From Tuwongella immobilis (GTDB lineage: Bacteria > Planctomycetota > Planctomycetia > Gemmatales > Gemmataceae): a stretch of 64,000 bases of DNA. The stretch spans positions 1,712,920-1,776,919 of the forward strand of contig NZ_LR593887.1 of the NCBI RefSeq assembly GCF_901538355.1. Reading direction: 5' to 3'. Below, piece by piece: positions 36,242 through 47,527 of this stretch. Both the position numbers and the translations under genes were made by a program. Under the pieces are notes generated by a model, which was given only the letters and a program-made list of their open reading frames with translations, made no database searches and was not told where the DNA came from. Numbering within the stretch: position 1 is the stretch's first letter; every line of letters starts with the position of its first letter.

Positions 36242-36643
36242 ATGGCCGGATTGCGATTTGTCACCGAACAGGAAATGCAAGTGGAAACGCTGCCGTGGGG
36301 GCCGCACGATTGGCTTTGCCGCGCGGGGCTGGTCGATGCGGAATTGCTGCAATTGGTGCGCGTGCATATTCCCCCCGGCCAGGGGCATGCGTTCCATCGC
36401 CATCCGCACATGGAAGAAATCATTTACATTTTGGAAGGCACCGCCGAGCAATGGGTGGATCGGGAAAAGAAAATTCTCACCGCCGGGCAGGTGGCGCATA
36501 TTCCGATGGATATGGTGCATGGCACCTACAACGTGGGTGAAACGACACTGTCGCTGCTGGCGATCCTCTCCCCCGCGAAGTTCGATGGGCCGGCGTTGGT
36601 GGATGTCAGCCAAGAAGAACCCTGGAAATCGCTCCGAGGGTGA
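36242..36643 (+). CDS. cupin-domain protein
   Basis: 133 aa from ATG 36242, which has AAAGGA 5 nt upstream. It is a single-domain cupin: motif 1 GQGHAFHRHPHMEEIIYILEG supplies two or three His and one Glu, and motif 2 is GQVAHIPMDMVHG with the last His. The metal-binding set is complete. It may act downstream of, or with, the AAA ATPase, but the small gap is the only support. Substrate unknown. Confidence 0.87.
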   Translation: MAGLRFVTEQEMQVETLPWGPHDWLCRAGLVDAELLQLVRVHIPPGQGHAFHRHPHMEEIIYILEGTAEQWVDREKKILTAGQVAHIPMDMVHGTYNVGETTLSLLAILSPAKFDGPALVDVSQEEPWKSLRG

Positions 36644-36668
36644 TGATTCCGATGGTCGGAAAATGAGG

Positions 36669-36711
36669 CCGCCCGGCCGATCGGGGAAGGATCCCCCAGT
36701 CGGTCGGGCGG
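36669..36711. terminator. G+C-rich inverted repeat between convergent genes
   Basis: CCGCCCGGCCGA (36669-36680) pairs with TCGGTCGGGCGG (36700-36711) with one G-T pair, and an inner GGGG/CCCC extends it. It separates the cupin gene from the convergent EF-hand gene. Confidence 0.6.
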
Positions 36712-36756
36712 GAATCTGCGACGAGAATCAGTTCTCGTCTGCTCGTCGGCGTCGGA

Positions 36757-37170
36757 TTATTCCGAAGGAGGAGCGTCGCCGTCGGCCTTGCCTTTGCCCT
36801 TACCCTTGCCTTCGAACTTGCCCTTGCCGCGGCCACCGAACGACTTGGCCAGTTCTTCCTTGCTCAGGAAGCCGTCTTTGTCGGTGTCCAGGCCCGCGAA
36901 ACGATCGTCAACGCTGCCCTTGGGAGCGGGGAGATCCTTGCCGGTCTTTTCCTTGATGCGGGCGGCGAATTCTTCGGTCCACTTCTTGTATTCGTCCTTG
37001 CTGATCTTGCCGTCCTTGTTGGCGTCGGCGCTGTCGAAGATTCGATCGACCATGCCGGCTCCGCCCTTGCCTTTGCCCTTGCCGGGCTTTTCGTCTTGGG
37101 CAGCGGTCGTGACGGCGCTGCTGGCCAACATCAGAGCAAACAAACCGGCGACGCAGAGGAATCGTGTCAT
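36757..37170 (-). CDS. exported EF-hand protein
   Basis: 137 aa from ATG 37170 (GGAG 8 nt upstream; ATG at 37176 is the alternative). Signal peptide FLCVAGLFALMLASSAVTTA. Two EF-hand loops are complete: DANKDGKISKDE and DTDKDGFLSKEE. Gly/Lys-rich linkers (GKGKGKGG, GKGKGKGKAD) flank them. Planctomycetes encode many small exported EF-hand proteins, presumably Ca2+-binding at the cell surface; partner unknown. Confidence 0.9.
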   Translation of the reverse strand: MTRFLCVAGLFALMLASSAVTTAAQDEKPGKGKGKGGAGMVDRIFDSADANKDGKISKDEYKKWTEEFAARIKEKTGKDLPAPKGSVDDRFAGLDTDKDGFLSKEELAKSFGGRGKGKFEGKGKGKGKADGDAPPSE

Positions 37171-37276
37171 TGTCATCACTCCAGGACTTTCCCATTGGAT
37201 GCGGTTCAATGTCCGCACATCAACAGCAAACCCCGAAGTGATGGCAATGTTTCATGAGAAATAGCTGAGAGTCGAA

Positions 37277-39488
<2,212 letters not shown>

Positions 39489-39541
39489 TTGATTCCCGAT
39501 CGCGGAATGCGAGTTTCGTGATCGGCGATTGGTTTTCCAAC

Positions 39542-39600
39542 AAGGACATCGCCTCCATGGGCGGCCATTTGGCCCGGTCGTGCGGGGGGATGTCCTTTTT
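39542..39600 (+). terminator. hairpin with T-run between gap and pgk
   Basis: AAGGACATC (39542-39550) and GATGTCCTT (39589-39597) form a perfect 9-bp stem followed by T residues; an inner GGCC/GGCC stem lies in the loop. It could lower read-through from gap into pgk or be a processing site. pgk has its own ribosome site (GGAG, 8 nt upstream). Confidence 0.55.
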
Positions 39601-39624
39601 GTCTCTTGATGCGGAGTTCTCCCC

Positions 39625-40824
39625 ATGCCCAAGAAATCGCTTGCGAATCTGACCGACCTGGCTGGCAAGAAGGTCGTGATCCGCGTGGACTTCAACGTCC
39701 CGCAAGATAAAGACGGCACCATCACCAACGATCGCCGCATCCGCGGGGCGCTGCCCACCATTCAATATGTGCTGGAAAAGGGTGGCTCGGCCATTCTCAT
39801 CAGCCACTTGGGCCGACCGACCGGCGATGCCGAAGCGGATAAGCCGTTCCGCATGGACCGTGTCGCCACCCGACTCGGCGAATTGCTCGGCAAGCCCGTC
39901 CAAAAGAGCGACGAAGTCGTTGGACCGATTTCCGCCGAAAAAGTGGCGGCCCTCAAGCCCGGCGAAGTGCTGCTGCTGGAAAATGTCCGCTTCCACCCGG
40001 ACGAGCAAAACAAGAAACACGATGGCACCTTCGCCAAGACGCTCGCCAGCTACGGCGATGTGTATGTCAACGATGCCTTTGGCACCTGCCATCGCAAAGA
40101 CGTGTCGATGCTCGCCCTGCCCGAAGCGATGAAGGGCAAGCCGCGCGTGGTCGGTTTCCTGGTCGCCAAGGAACTTGACATTCTCGCCAACTTGCTCGGC
40201 ACGCCGAAGCGACCCATGGTCGGGCTGCTGGGCGGCGGCAAAGTCTCGGACAAGATCGGCTTCATCAAGGCGATGCTCGCCCGAGTCGATCAAGTGCTCG
40301 TCGGCGGTGCGATGACCTACACCTTCCTGAAGGCCCAAGGCATCGAAATCGGTTCCTCGCGCTGCGAAGCCGATAAACTGGATCTCGCTCGGGAATTGCT
40401 CGAACTGGGCAAGGGCAAGATTGTCCTGCCCGTCGATCACCTGATCGCCGATAAAGTGGCCGCCGATGCCACCACCGAAGTCAGCGATGGCCAAGTCCCC
40501 GCCGGCAAGTTCGGGCTGGACATCGGACCGAAGACGATCCAACTCTACAGCGACATCATCGCCAAAGCCGGTACCGTGGTGTGGAACGGGCCGATGGGTA
40601 AGTTTGAAGATGAGCCGTTCGCCAAGGGAACCAAGTCGATTGGCGAAGCGATGGCCGCCAACCAGAACGCCGTGACGGTGGTGGGTGGCGGGGAAACCGC
40701 CGAAGCCGTCGAACAGTTCGGCCTCGATAGCCAAATGACGCACGTTAGCACGGGCGGCGGCGCATTCTTGGAATACGTCGAAGGCACGCCGTTTGCCGCA
40801 CTCGATCAGATCGACGATCAGTAA
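39625..40824 (+). CDS. pgk: phosphoglycerate kinase
   Basis: 399 aa. VIRVDFNVPQDKDG and RIRGALPTIQYVLEKG (substrate arginines), ILISHLGRPTGDAE, LLLENVRFHPDEQNKK, VNDAFGTCHRKDVSM, and the ATP side GGGKVSDKIG..., VWNGPMGKFED and VGGGETAEAVEQ with the C-terminal THVSTGGGAFLE. Length is normal. It makes ATP from 1,3-bisphosphoglycerate in glycolysis. The stop codon overlaps the convergent ferredoxin gene by 7 bp. Confidence 0.97.
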   Translation: MPKKSLANLTDLAGKKVVIRVDFNVPQDKDGTITNDRRIRGALPTIQYVLEKGGSAILISHLGRPTGDAEADKPFRMDRVATRLGELLGKPVQKSDEVVGPISAEKVAALKPGEVLLLENVRFHPDEQNKKHDGTFAKTLASYGDVYVNDAFGTCHRKDVSMLALPEAMKGKPRVVGFLVAKELDILANLLGTPKRPMVGLLGGGKVSDKIGFIKAMLARVDQVLVGGAMTYTFLKAQGIEIGSSRCEADKLDLARELLELGKGKIVLPVDHLIADKVAADATTEVSDGQVPAGKFGLDIGPKTIQLYSDIIAKAGTVVWNGPMGKFEDEPFAKGTKSIGEAMAANQNAVTVVGGGETAEAVEQFGLDSQMTHVSTGGGAFLEYVEGTPFAALDQIDDQ

Positions 40825-41075
40825 TCGGTAATCGTGGATGAGTCGTTGGAATCCGACTTGGGCAGGGCCATGGCTCCGCCCAAGTCGCCTCCCCATTCTT
40901 GCATTGTAATGGCATCGGTTGGGCAAACCAAAGCACACGCCCCACAGCCGACGCACGCACGCGGTCGAGCCAGCCAGGGCATGCCACCCTTCATCGCCAG
41001 ACAATCCGTGGGACAGATCGGCACACAATCCCCGCAGTCGGTACACCGCGCTTCTCGAAGCATGGGCAATTCCAT
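40818..41075 (-). CDS. 2[4Fe-4S] ferredoxin
   Basis: 85 aa, GGAG 7 nt before the ATG. Two complete cluster motifs: CTDCGDCVPICP and CVGCGACALVCP, one binding each [4Fe-4S] cluster. No signal peptide. A C-terminal ~20-residue tail overlaps the end of pgk on the opposite strand. A soluble electron carrier; partner unknown. Confidence 0.93.
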   Translation of the reverse strand: MELPMLREARCTDCGDCVPICPTDCLAMKGGMPWLARPRACVGCGACALVCPTDAITMQEWGGDLGGAMALPKSDSNDSSTITDY

Positions 41076-41157
41076 CGCAATTCTCCGAGTTGGTGCGGTT
41101 GTTCGACCATGGGCGGATCGCTCGGGACGATGAGACGCCCGAGCGAATGCCCTGCGA

Positions 41158-42906
41158 TCAGCGGCGGAAGGCTTTCCAAGGCCGACTGTTATCCGGCGAT
41201 TTGTACGTCCAGACGGCTTTGCCGTTGCGGTCGATTTCTTGCACTTCCATGGAAATCATCGACGACACGAGCGTGTTGCCATTCGGAAGCCGTTGCACGG
41301 AGTTCGGCGAATTGACGTTTGCTTCCCAGACTTTCTTCCCGGATTCCAGATCGAACTCCGCGACCATATTTTGCAGCGTCAGCAGCACGCGATTATTCGG
41401 TAGCAGTTGGATCGTGGAATAATAGTTGGGGCGACCATCCAGGGAGACACTCTTGGACACTTCCCCGGTCTTGTTCAGCCGTTGCAGTTGGCCGGTATTG
41501 GTGACCACGATGTATTCGCCGTTGCGGGCTTTGGCGGCGGCCACAATATCATGCTGCGGCCGCTGGATGGTGACCAGTTGTTTTTCCCGGTCGCGGTCCA
41601 GTTCGATGATCTGATTGCGAGCGGCGATGAACAGCGTTCCGTTGGGCATCACCTGCAGCGCCACGGGCATGAAGACTTGTTTTTCCCAGAGGATCTTCCC
41701 CTTCAGATCCCGCAGACTGACGAAGTGGCGATTGTGCTCGGCGACGAGGATTCGGTCGCGGCCGACCATTTGCGCAGCGATGGGGAATTTGAGGTCGTCA
41801 ATTCGCCATTTTTCTTTCTTATCCGGGCCAAGTTCGACGATGTGCCCCTGCGAATTATTGGTATCCATCGACAAGATCATCGTCAGACCGAGCATGCCCG
41901 GCTGTTCCTTCAACTTGGCCAGGTTGACGGTCGAGCTGTTGGCCTTCCACCATTCCGCCCAGGCGTCTCGGGCCTTGCGTTTGGAATCTTCCGTGGAATC
42001 GATGCTGACTTTCGGCCCCTTCTCACCGGCCAGTTGCAGCAAAATCTCTTCGATTCGCCAGGTGTGTTCCTGGGGCAACTCGCCGAGCAAATTGATCATC
42101 TGCGGCATGGCGGTTGGTTCTTGAGCGCCGGTGACCAACGCCAGGATGTAGCGGAGCCGAACCACGGGATTCTTTTCTTGATCGGCCCGTTGTTTGAGAT
42201 TCACCAGCTTGGCCGTGACCGGTTGGGTGAGCAGGGCTTCTAAGGCGGCGTGCTGTCGTGCGGGGAGCGGATCGTCGAGCGCGGCCATCAGAACCGGATT
42301 CGGTTGCCCGTCAATCGTCGCCAGCGAGCCGAGCGTGGAGCGGAGATCTTCGGCCAGAAAATCATCGTCGGCATCCGGCAGATATTGCAGCAGCAACGGC
42401 GTGGCATCTCGCGGGGCGATGGCGGCGAAGCGGCGGGCGGCGGCGGCAATCACGCTGCCAGTGGGGATTGGCCCGAGGTTCACCAGAATGCGGGCCGCGC
42501 GACGGTTGATCTCTGGATCCGGCACTGATTCCGCCTGGCGGAGTTGTCCGGCCGTGACGAGGCCAATTTTTTCCAATGCCGCGGCGGCCAATTCCCGCTG
42601 ATCGAACGATTCGTTCCCTAACTGTTGGATCAGCGATTGGATCTTGGCGCGATCGGCGTCGGGGACCATGCGTGCGCGAAAAAATTGCTCGAAGGCTTTT
42701 GGCTCTTCGGCGATTTTGGCTTCTTTGAGCAGGGCACGATCGGATTTCAGTTGCTCGGCAACGGGATCTTCGGACGGGGCAGCGGCGGCGGGGGCCGTTG
42801 GCTGTTGGGCGATCGCAGGCGAGAGGATTGCGAACGGGGACAAGCCCAAGCAGCTCAGCAGCAGGCCAGCGGCCCAACGGGGCGGTTTCCAGCCGGTGTG
42901 ATACAT
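41158..42906 (-). CDS. exported HEAT-repeat and beta-propeller protein
   Basis: 582 aa from ATG 42906 with GGAGG 8 nt upstream. Signal peptide WAAGLLLSCLGLSPFAILSPAIA. The N-terminal third is helical with HEAT-like repeats (for example TPLLLQYLPDADDDFLAEDL). The C-terminal half is a PQQ/BamB-like propeller of ~40-residue blades: NGTLFIAARNQIIELDR, NGEYIVVTNTGQLQRLNKTG, NNRVLLTLQNMVAEFDLESG, NGNTLVSSMISMEVQEIDRNG. The combination is common in planctomycetes; probably a periplasmic scaffold. Function unknown. Confidence 0.85.
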   Translation of the reverse strand: MYHTGWKPPRWAAGLLLSCLGLSPFAILSPAIAQQPTAPAAAAPSEDPVAEQLKSDRALLKEAKIAEEPKAFEQFFRARMVPDADRAKIQSLIQQLGNESFDQRELAAAALEKIGLVTAGQLRQAESVPDPEINRRAARILVNLGPIPTGSVIAAAARRFAAIAPRDATPLLLQYLPDADDDFLAEDLRSTLGSLATIDGQPNPVLMAALDDPLPARQHAALEALLTQPVTAKLVNLKQRADQEKNPVVRLRYILALVTGAQEPTAMPQMINLLGELPQEHTWRIEEILLQLAGEKGPKVSIDSTEDSKRKARDAWAEWWKANSSTVNLAKLKEQPGMLGLTMILSMDTNNSQGHIVELGPDKKEKWRIDDLKFPIAAQMVGRDRILVAEHNRHFVSLRDLKGKILWEKQVFMPVALQVMPNGTLFIAARNQIIELDRDREKQLVTIQRPQHDIVAAAKARNGEYIVVTNTGQLQRLNKTGEVSKSVSLDGRPNYYSTIQLLPNNRVLLTLQNMVAEFDLESGKKVWEANVNSPNSVQRLPNGNTLVSSMISMEVQEIDRNGKAVWTYKSPDNSRPWKAFRR

Positions 42907-43100
42907 CGGAAAATCCTCCACGGCAAAATCGCGTCTTAATTCTACTGTAAGCGAGAGACTCGCCGCGGGCAAGCAAGCTCGGCCAGATCCGAGCTGGACT
43001 TGACGGAATTCTCGTTCTCGGTATTTACCCCCATCCGCACAAGCTCGTGGAACGGTGATCGATGGGAGTTACTCTCGGTCGATCCGGGAAGGGGTGACCC

Positions 43101-46100
43101 GTGGCAGGGCGACGCATGCAAGTCGGTATGAAACTCCTGCTGGGCGTGCTGATGGGGTTGTTGGTCGGGACCGTCAGGGCCGACGAGCCTTATCGGCGGC
43201 CGCAGCAAGGCTCGATCGGCAATTGGCCCATGGTGGTGCAGGCCGATTCGATTGCCAGTTGGACTAGCGGTCCGTGGCGCATCTTGGCGTTGGACGGCAA
43301 CGTCTTCATTGAACAAAATCTGACCCGATTGCATGCGCCGCGAGCGCTGCTTTGGATTGATGCCAAAGCGGCTCAGACGACCAAAGTCACGCGGGCAGTT
43401 TTGGTGGCAGATGGGGGCGTTCGCCTGGAAGATGGTTCGGAACGGCAACAGCCGGAGAAAGCCGTGGTGGAATTGGCCACCCGCGGCGATGTCCGGGTGA
43501 AGTCGAAATCCGGCATCGATTCACGCTCGATGGAACAAACGAATTTCTATCGGCAATCGGTGGGGTATCTTCGCGGGACGCAGCTTCAGCCCACGACCAA
43601 TTCGCCGCAAGAGCCGGGGAAATTGGCACTTCCGGCGGATATTCCCAGCGTGGCGGGTGCAACTGGGCTGGTGACCGCCAACATGGCGACTCCTGCGGTG
43701 ACGGATAAGGTCACGCCGCAGCCGATTCAGCCCGCGTCGCTGTTGCAACCGCTCACACCACAACCACCCAATAGTGCCCCGCCACTGGATCCAGTTCCGG
43801 GTGGGGAAGCGGATCAACCGCCGGTGCCGCCGTTGAATGCGCCGCCGCCTGCGGTTCCGCCACCAGCCGCACAGCCGCCTGCATCGCCGTTTTTGCCCAG
43901 TCCCAATGGGACCATTCCGCCTGTGCCGGGCTCCGGAAGCAATCCAGGGAGCAATCCGGGAGGCACTCCGCCGGGTGGCATGGGGCCGTTCTCCGGGCAG
44001 CCCCCGCGAGTGGGCCCGACGCCGCTACCGGGGTTGGTGCCATCGCCGACGCCGAACCCGCGAGAAGTGCCGCTGTTGCCCGGCGATGCTCCGCCACCGG
44101 CACGCCCCGATCCACGGCAACTGGCCATTCCGTTGCCCAGCGATGCGATTTCGCGCATTCTACAAATCGCCCCGCGATTCGGAGTGCCGTATAACCTGCA
44201 GTACATCACGCTCAGCGACAACCAACAGGCGTTGGTCGTTACCGGCGGGATCATTCTGACTGCGCGATTCCCGAATAACAAAGGGATGATCGACATCGAA
44301 GCCGATCGGCTGGTGGTGTGGACGCGTGGCAACTCGCAGGAATTCTTTGAGGATATGCGGTCTGGTCGCAGTCAGAATAATGATCGCGAAGTGGAATTGT
44401 ACCTGACCGGGAATGTCGAAATTCGCTACGGCGATGGTCCGGATCGGCGAGTGCTGCGCGCCAAGCAAGTGTATTATGATGTGAACAAGAATAAAGCCAT
44501 TGCCGTCGATGGCGATCTGGAAATGTTCGCGCCGCAGGTGCCGTATCCGGCCCATGTGCGGGCCAGCGAAATCTGGCAATTGTCGCCGGAAGAATTCCAG
44601 GTGTATGACGCCGAGTTCTCTTCGTCGCAGTTGCCATCTGATCCCGCATTGACGCTGACGATGGACCGCGCGACGATCCAAGAACGCAAGGCCGAGCGGT
44701 TTTTCCTGGGGCGATTGTTCGCCGAGGATGATTCCGAAGAGACCGAGCGCATCTACACCGGTCGGCACATGTTCACGCGGATGCTGGGGGTACCATTTTT
44801 CTATCTGCCGTATGTGCGTGGAAATGTGGAAGATCCATTGGGGCCGCTGAACAATATCGCGTTCCGACAGGATCAAATCTTTGGCACGCAATTCCTGACC
44901 ACCTGGGATGTGTACCAACTGTTTGGCCTGCGAGCGCCGCAGGGGCACAAATGGAATCTGTACGGGGATTATCTCAGCGAACGCGGACCTGCGATTGGCA
45001 CCGGGTACGACTACAACAGCAATGCGCTGTTTGGCTTCCCGTACACCACCAAAGGCACGATTCGCGGCTATTACCTGTACGATGAAGGGCAGGATCAATT
45101 GGGCGGTGCCCGAAATACCCGGTCGGATGCCCAACCGCCGGACACGCGCCGCGGTCGATTTCTCTGGCGGCATCAGCAAGATTTGCCGTCCGATTTCACC
45201 TACATGGGGCAGTATTCGTATCTGTCGGATAAGAATTTTCTGGAATCGTACAACAAGTTCGAATTCGACACGGGGCCGAATCAAGAGACGTTCGCGTATC
45301 TGAAATGGCAGCCTGGTGTTGTTGCCGGCACGCTGTATGCGAATGCCAATCAGCGCGATTGGGTGAGCGAAACGCAGTGGCTGCCGCAGGTGGAAGCGCA
45401 AGGCATTGGCTTATCATTCTTCGAGCGATTGACCTACAACGTGCGGGGTCAAATCGGGCATGCGGAATCTAAGATTCCCGCACCGGATGAGCCGCTGCCG
45501 CCGCTGGAACCCACCGAAGTGGCGATCAGTAGCACGCGCTTCAATTTGAATCAAGAATTGAGCATGCCGTTCCAAGCCGGGCCGGTGAAGGTGGTCCCGT
45601 ATGGGGTCGTCGATCTGGCCCACTATACCCAGGCATTGGACGGCTCGGATCAGGGGCGATTCTACGGCGGTGGTGGGGTGCGGGCGAGTATGCCGCTGTC
45701 CCGACTGTATAGCGGAATCGAGAGCGAATTGTTCAACGTGCAGGGCATCTATCACAAGATGGAATTGAGCGGGAACTACTTCGCATCATACACCGATGTC
45801 CCGTTCAGCGAACTGCCGCAGTTGGATCGGCTCAATGACGATGCCACGGATCAATCGATTCGCGATATCACGAATCAGCAGCCGTCGCTGTTGCCCGGCG
45901 GGGCAGGGCTTGCGCTCCAGAACGACCCGTGGTTCAACCCGCAAACCTATGCCATTCGTCGGCTGGTGGATTCGCGGGTGGATACGCTGGATAGTCTGCA
46001 GGTGGTGCAAGCCTCGTTACGGCAGCGATTCCAAACCAAACGCGGCTATCCGGGGTTGGAACATACCACCGATTGGATCGTCTTTGATATTTCCAGCTCG

Positions 46101-46577
46101 TTTTTCCCGAATCCCACGGCGGATAACTTTGGCGAAAATGTCGCGTTCTTGGAATATCGCGGCATCTGGAATATCGGCGATCGAACCGGGATTCGCTCCG
46201 AAGGGTGGTTCGATCCGTTCGAGTTCGGCACGCGCTATTGGAATGTCGGGGCGCACTACAACCGGACGGATAACACGTCGTTCTCGCTGACCTATCGGCA
46301 GTTCGACCCGGTCAATAGTAAGGCGGTGACTGCGCTGGCCGAATATTCGTTCAGCCCGAAATATGCGGTTTCGCTGTCGACGACCTATGACTTTGGCATC
46401 GCGTTGAATTTGTCCAACCAGTTAACCTTCACCCGTCGGGGAAGCGATATGCTGGTTCGGGTCGGATTCTCGTATAACGCCATTGTGCAAAATTTCGGGT
46501 TCACCTTTGAAGTGGTGCCGCTGTTGCTGGGGAACTCGGGATTCCTGACCAACGGGCCCGCCACGGTGAGCCGTTAA
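43101..46577 (+). CDS. LptD/OstA-like outer-membrane protein with proline-rich insert
   Basis: 1158 aa from GTG 43101; GGAAGGGG lies 6 nt upstream (ATG 43116 is the alternative). Signal peptide LLLGVLMGLLVGTVRA. An OstA-like beta strand region is split: one part at about 40-150 (RILALDGNVFIEQ, DGGVRLEDG), then a ~150-residue Pro-rich stretch, then a second part at about 350-500 (VVTGGIILTARFPNN, DIEADRLVVWTRG, LTGNVEIRYGDG, VYYDVNKNKAIAVDGDLEM). The C-terminal ~600 residues read as amphipathic strands of a large barrel. LptD inserts LPS in the outer membrane; identity as LptD is plausible but function is inferred. Confidence 0.75.
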   Translation: MAGRRMQVGMKLLLGVLMGLLVGTVRADEPYRRPQQGSIGNWPMVVQADSIASWTSGPWRILALDGNVFIEQNLTRLHAPRALLWIDAKAAQTTKVTRAVLVADGGVRLEDGSERQQPEKAVVELATRGDVRVKSKSGIDSRSMEQTNFYRQSVGYLRGTQLQPTTNSPQEPGKLALPADIPSVAGATGLVTANMATPAVTDKVTPQPIQPASLLQPLTPQPPNSAPPLDPVPGGEADQPPVPPLNAPPPAVPPPAAQPPASPFLPSPNGTIPPVPGSGSNPGSNPGGTPPGGMGPFSGQPPRVGPTPLPGLVPSPTPNPREVPLLPGDAPPPARPDPRQLAIPLPSDAISRILQIAPRFGVPYNLQYITLSDNQQALVVTGGIILTARFPNNKGMIDIEADRLVVWTRGNSQEFFEDMRSGRSQNNDREVELYLTGNVEIRYGDGPDRRVLRAKQVYYDVNKNKAIAVDGDLEMFAPQVPYPAHVRASEIWQLSPEEFQVYDAEFSSSQLPSDPALTLTMDRATIQERKAERFFLGRLFAEDDSEETERIYTGRHMFTRMLGVPFFYLPYVRGNVEDPLGPLNNIAFRQDQIFGTQFLTTWDVYQLFGLRAPQGHKWNLYGDYLSERGPAIGTGYDYNSNALFGFPYTTKGTIRGYYLYDEGQDQLGGARNTRSDAQPPDTRRGRFLWRHQQDLPSDFTYMGQYSYLSDKNFLESYNKFEFDTGPNQETFAYLKWQPGVVAGTLYANANQRDWVSETQWLPQVEAQGIGLSFFERLTYNVRGQIGHAESKIPAPDEPLPPLEPTEVAISSTRFNLNQELSMPFQAGPVKVVPYGVVDLAHYTQALDGSDQGRFYGGGGVRASMPLSRLYSGIESELFNVQGIYHKMELSGNYFASYTDVPFSELPQLDRLNDDATDQSIRDITNQQPSLLPGGAGLALQNDPWFNPQTYAIRRLVDSRVDTLDSLQVVQASLRQRFQTKRGYPGLEHTTDWIVFDISSSFFPNPTADNFGENVAFLEYRGIWNIGDRTGIRSEGWFDPFEFGTRYWNVGAHYNRTDNTSFSLTYRQFDPVNSKAVTALAEYSFSPKYAVSLSTTYDFGIALNLSNQLTFTRRGSDMLVRVGFSYNAIVQNFGFTFEVVPLLLGNSGFLTNGPATVSR

Positions 46578-46628
46578 TCGCTCGGCATGACCGCGAGTGT
46601 CGCCGATATCCGGATCACGGGGGATCGC

Positions 46629-47084
46629 ATGACCGAACAACCGCTACCCCCACCGGATTGGGAACCGCCCCAAGATGACCAGTCGGATGCGATGCCGACA
46701 CCTCGCCGACGTTGTCGCACCTGGCGCGATAAATTCGGCGAGGCATTCCGAGGCGTGAAACTTGGCATTCGCGGGCATTCCAGCTTCTTCGTGCATTTCT
46801 TCGTCGCTGCACTGGTGATCGTCGCGGGGATTGTCTTCGCGTGCGATCGCTGGGAGTGGGGGCTACTCATCGGCTGCATTGGAATGGTGCTGACTGCGGA
46901 ATTGTTCAATAGCTCGCTGGAAACGCTGTTTCACGCACAAGACGACGCCGTGAAAAATCGCGTGCAAGGGGTGTTGGATATCGCGGCGGGGGCGGTGCTG
47001 ATGGCCGCGATGACCAGTAGCGTGATTGGCTTGATCGTCTTTGTGCCCAAAATTCTCGATACGGTGCGGGCGATTCTCGGCTGA
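46629..47084 (+). CDS. dgkA: DgkA-family lipid kinase (diacylglycerol/undecaprenol kinase)
   Basis: 151 aa from ATG 46629, with GGGGGA upstream. After a ~35-residue Arg/Pro-rich cytoplasmic N-terminus come three transmembrane helices: VHFFVAALVIVAGIVFACDR, WGLLIGCIGMVLTAELFNS and DIAAGAVLMAAMTSSVIGLI. The active-site motif AELFNSSLETLFH (Glu and Asn) and KNRVQGVLDIAAGAVL match the DAGK_prokar family. The kinase phosphorylates a lipid alcohol in the inner membrane. It follows the LptD-like gene closely, so it may serve envelope lipid recycling (inference). Confidence 0.88.
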   Translation: MTEQPLPPPDWEPPQDDQSDAMPTPRRRCRTWRDKFGEAFRGVKLGIRGHSSFFVHFFVAALVIVAGIVFACDRWEWGLLIGCIGMVLTAELFNSSLETLFHAQDDAVKNRVQGVLDIAAGAVLMAAMTSSVIGLIVFVPKILDTVRAILG

Positions 47085-47088
47085 TCGT

Positions 47089-47328
47089 TCACGGCGATGC
47101 CTGCCACTGCGATGTCAATTTCACCTGCACACGCGGCGGACCGGGTGGCGGCTTGACGGCGTGCGCGGTCGGCTCCGGGGAATTGGTTGCCACCGGCAAC
47201 GCCGATGGAACCGCAGTCGGCCCGGTTGTCACCAGCGCTGTGGTTTCCGGACGTTGGAAGAACAGCACGGCCGCGCCTAAGACCAGACCCACTCCGAGAA
47301 TCATTCCCAGTTTGGCATCATTTTGCAT
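47089..47328 (-). CDS. small single-pass membrane protein
   Basis: 79 aa from ATG 47328, preceded at 5 nt by AAGGAGT. One transmembrane segment (LGMILGVGLVLGAAVLFFQR) is followed by a Pro/Thr/Ala-rich outer stretch. No family recognised. Convergent with the dgkA-like gene and divergent from the transporter. Confidence 0.65.
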   Translation of the reverse strand: MQNDAKLGMILGVGLVLGAAVLFFQRPETTALVTTGPTAVPSALPVATNSPEPTAHAVKPPPGPPRVQVKLTSQWQASP

Positions 47329-47527
47329 GGGTGACTCCTTGGTGGTTGCGGTTCCCATGGGCAACCATACCCGCGCCAAACGGCGTCGGTCCTCGTTCGT
47401 GAGGATCTTCGGCGATTTTTTCTCGCTCGTGCCTGATTCCGAAGTCACAATGCGTTCCCTTGGTGGCATCGCTAGGAGCCACACAATTGATGGATCTGGG
47501 ATTTCGAGACCAACCGGGGATACGGGA

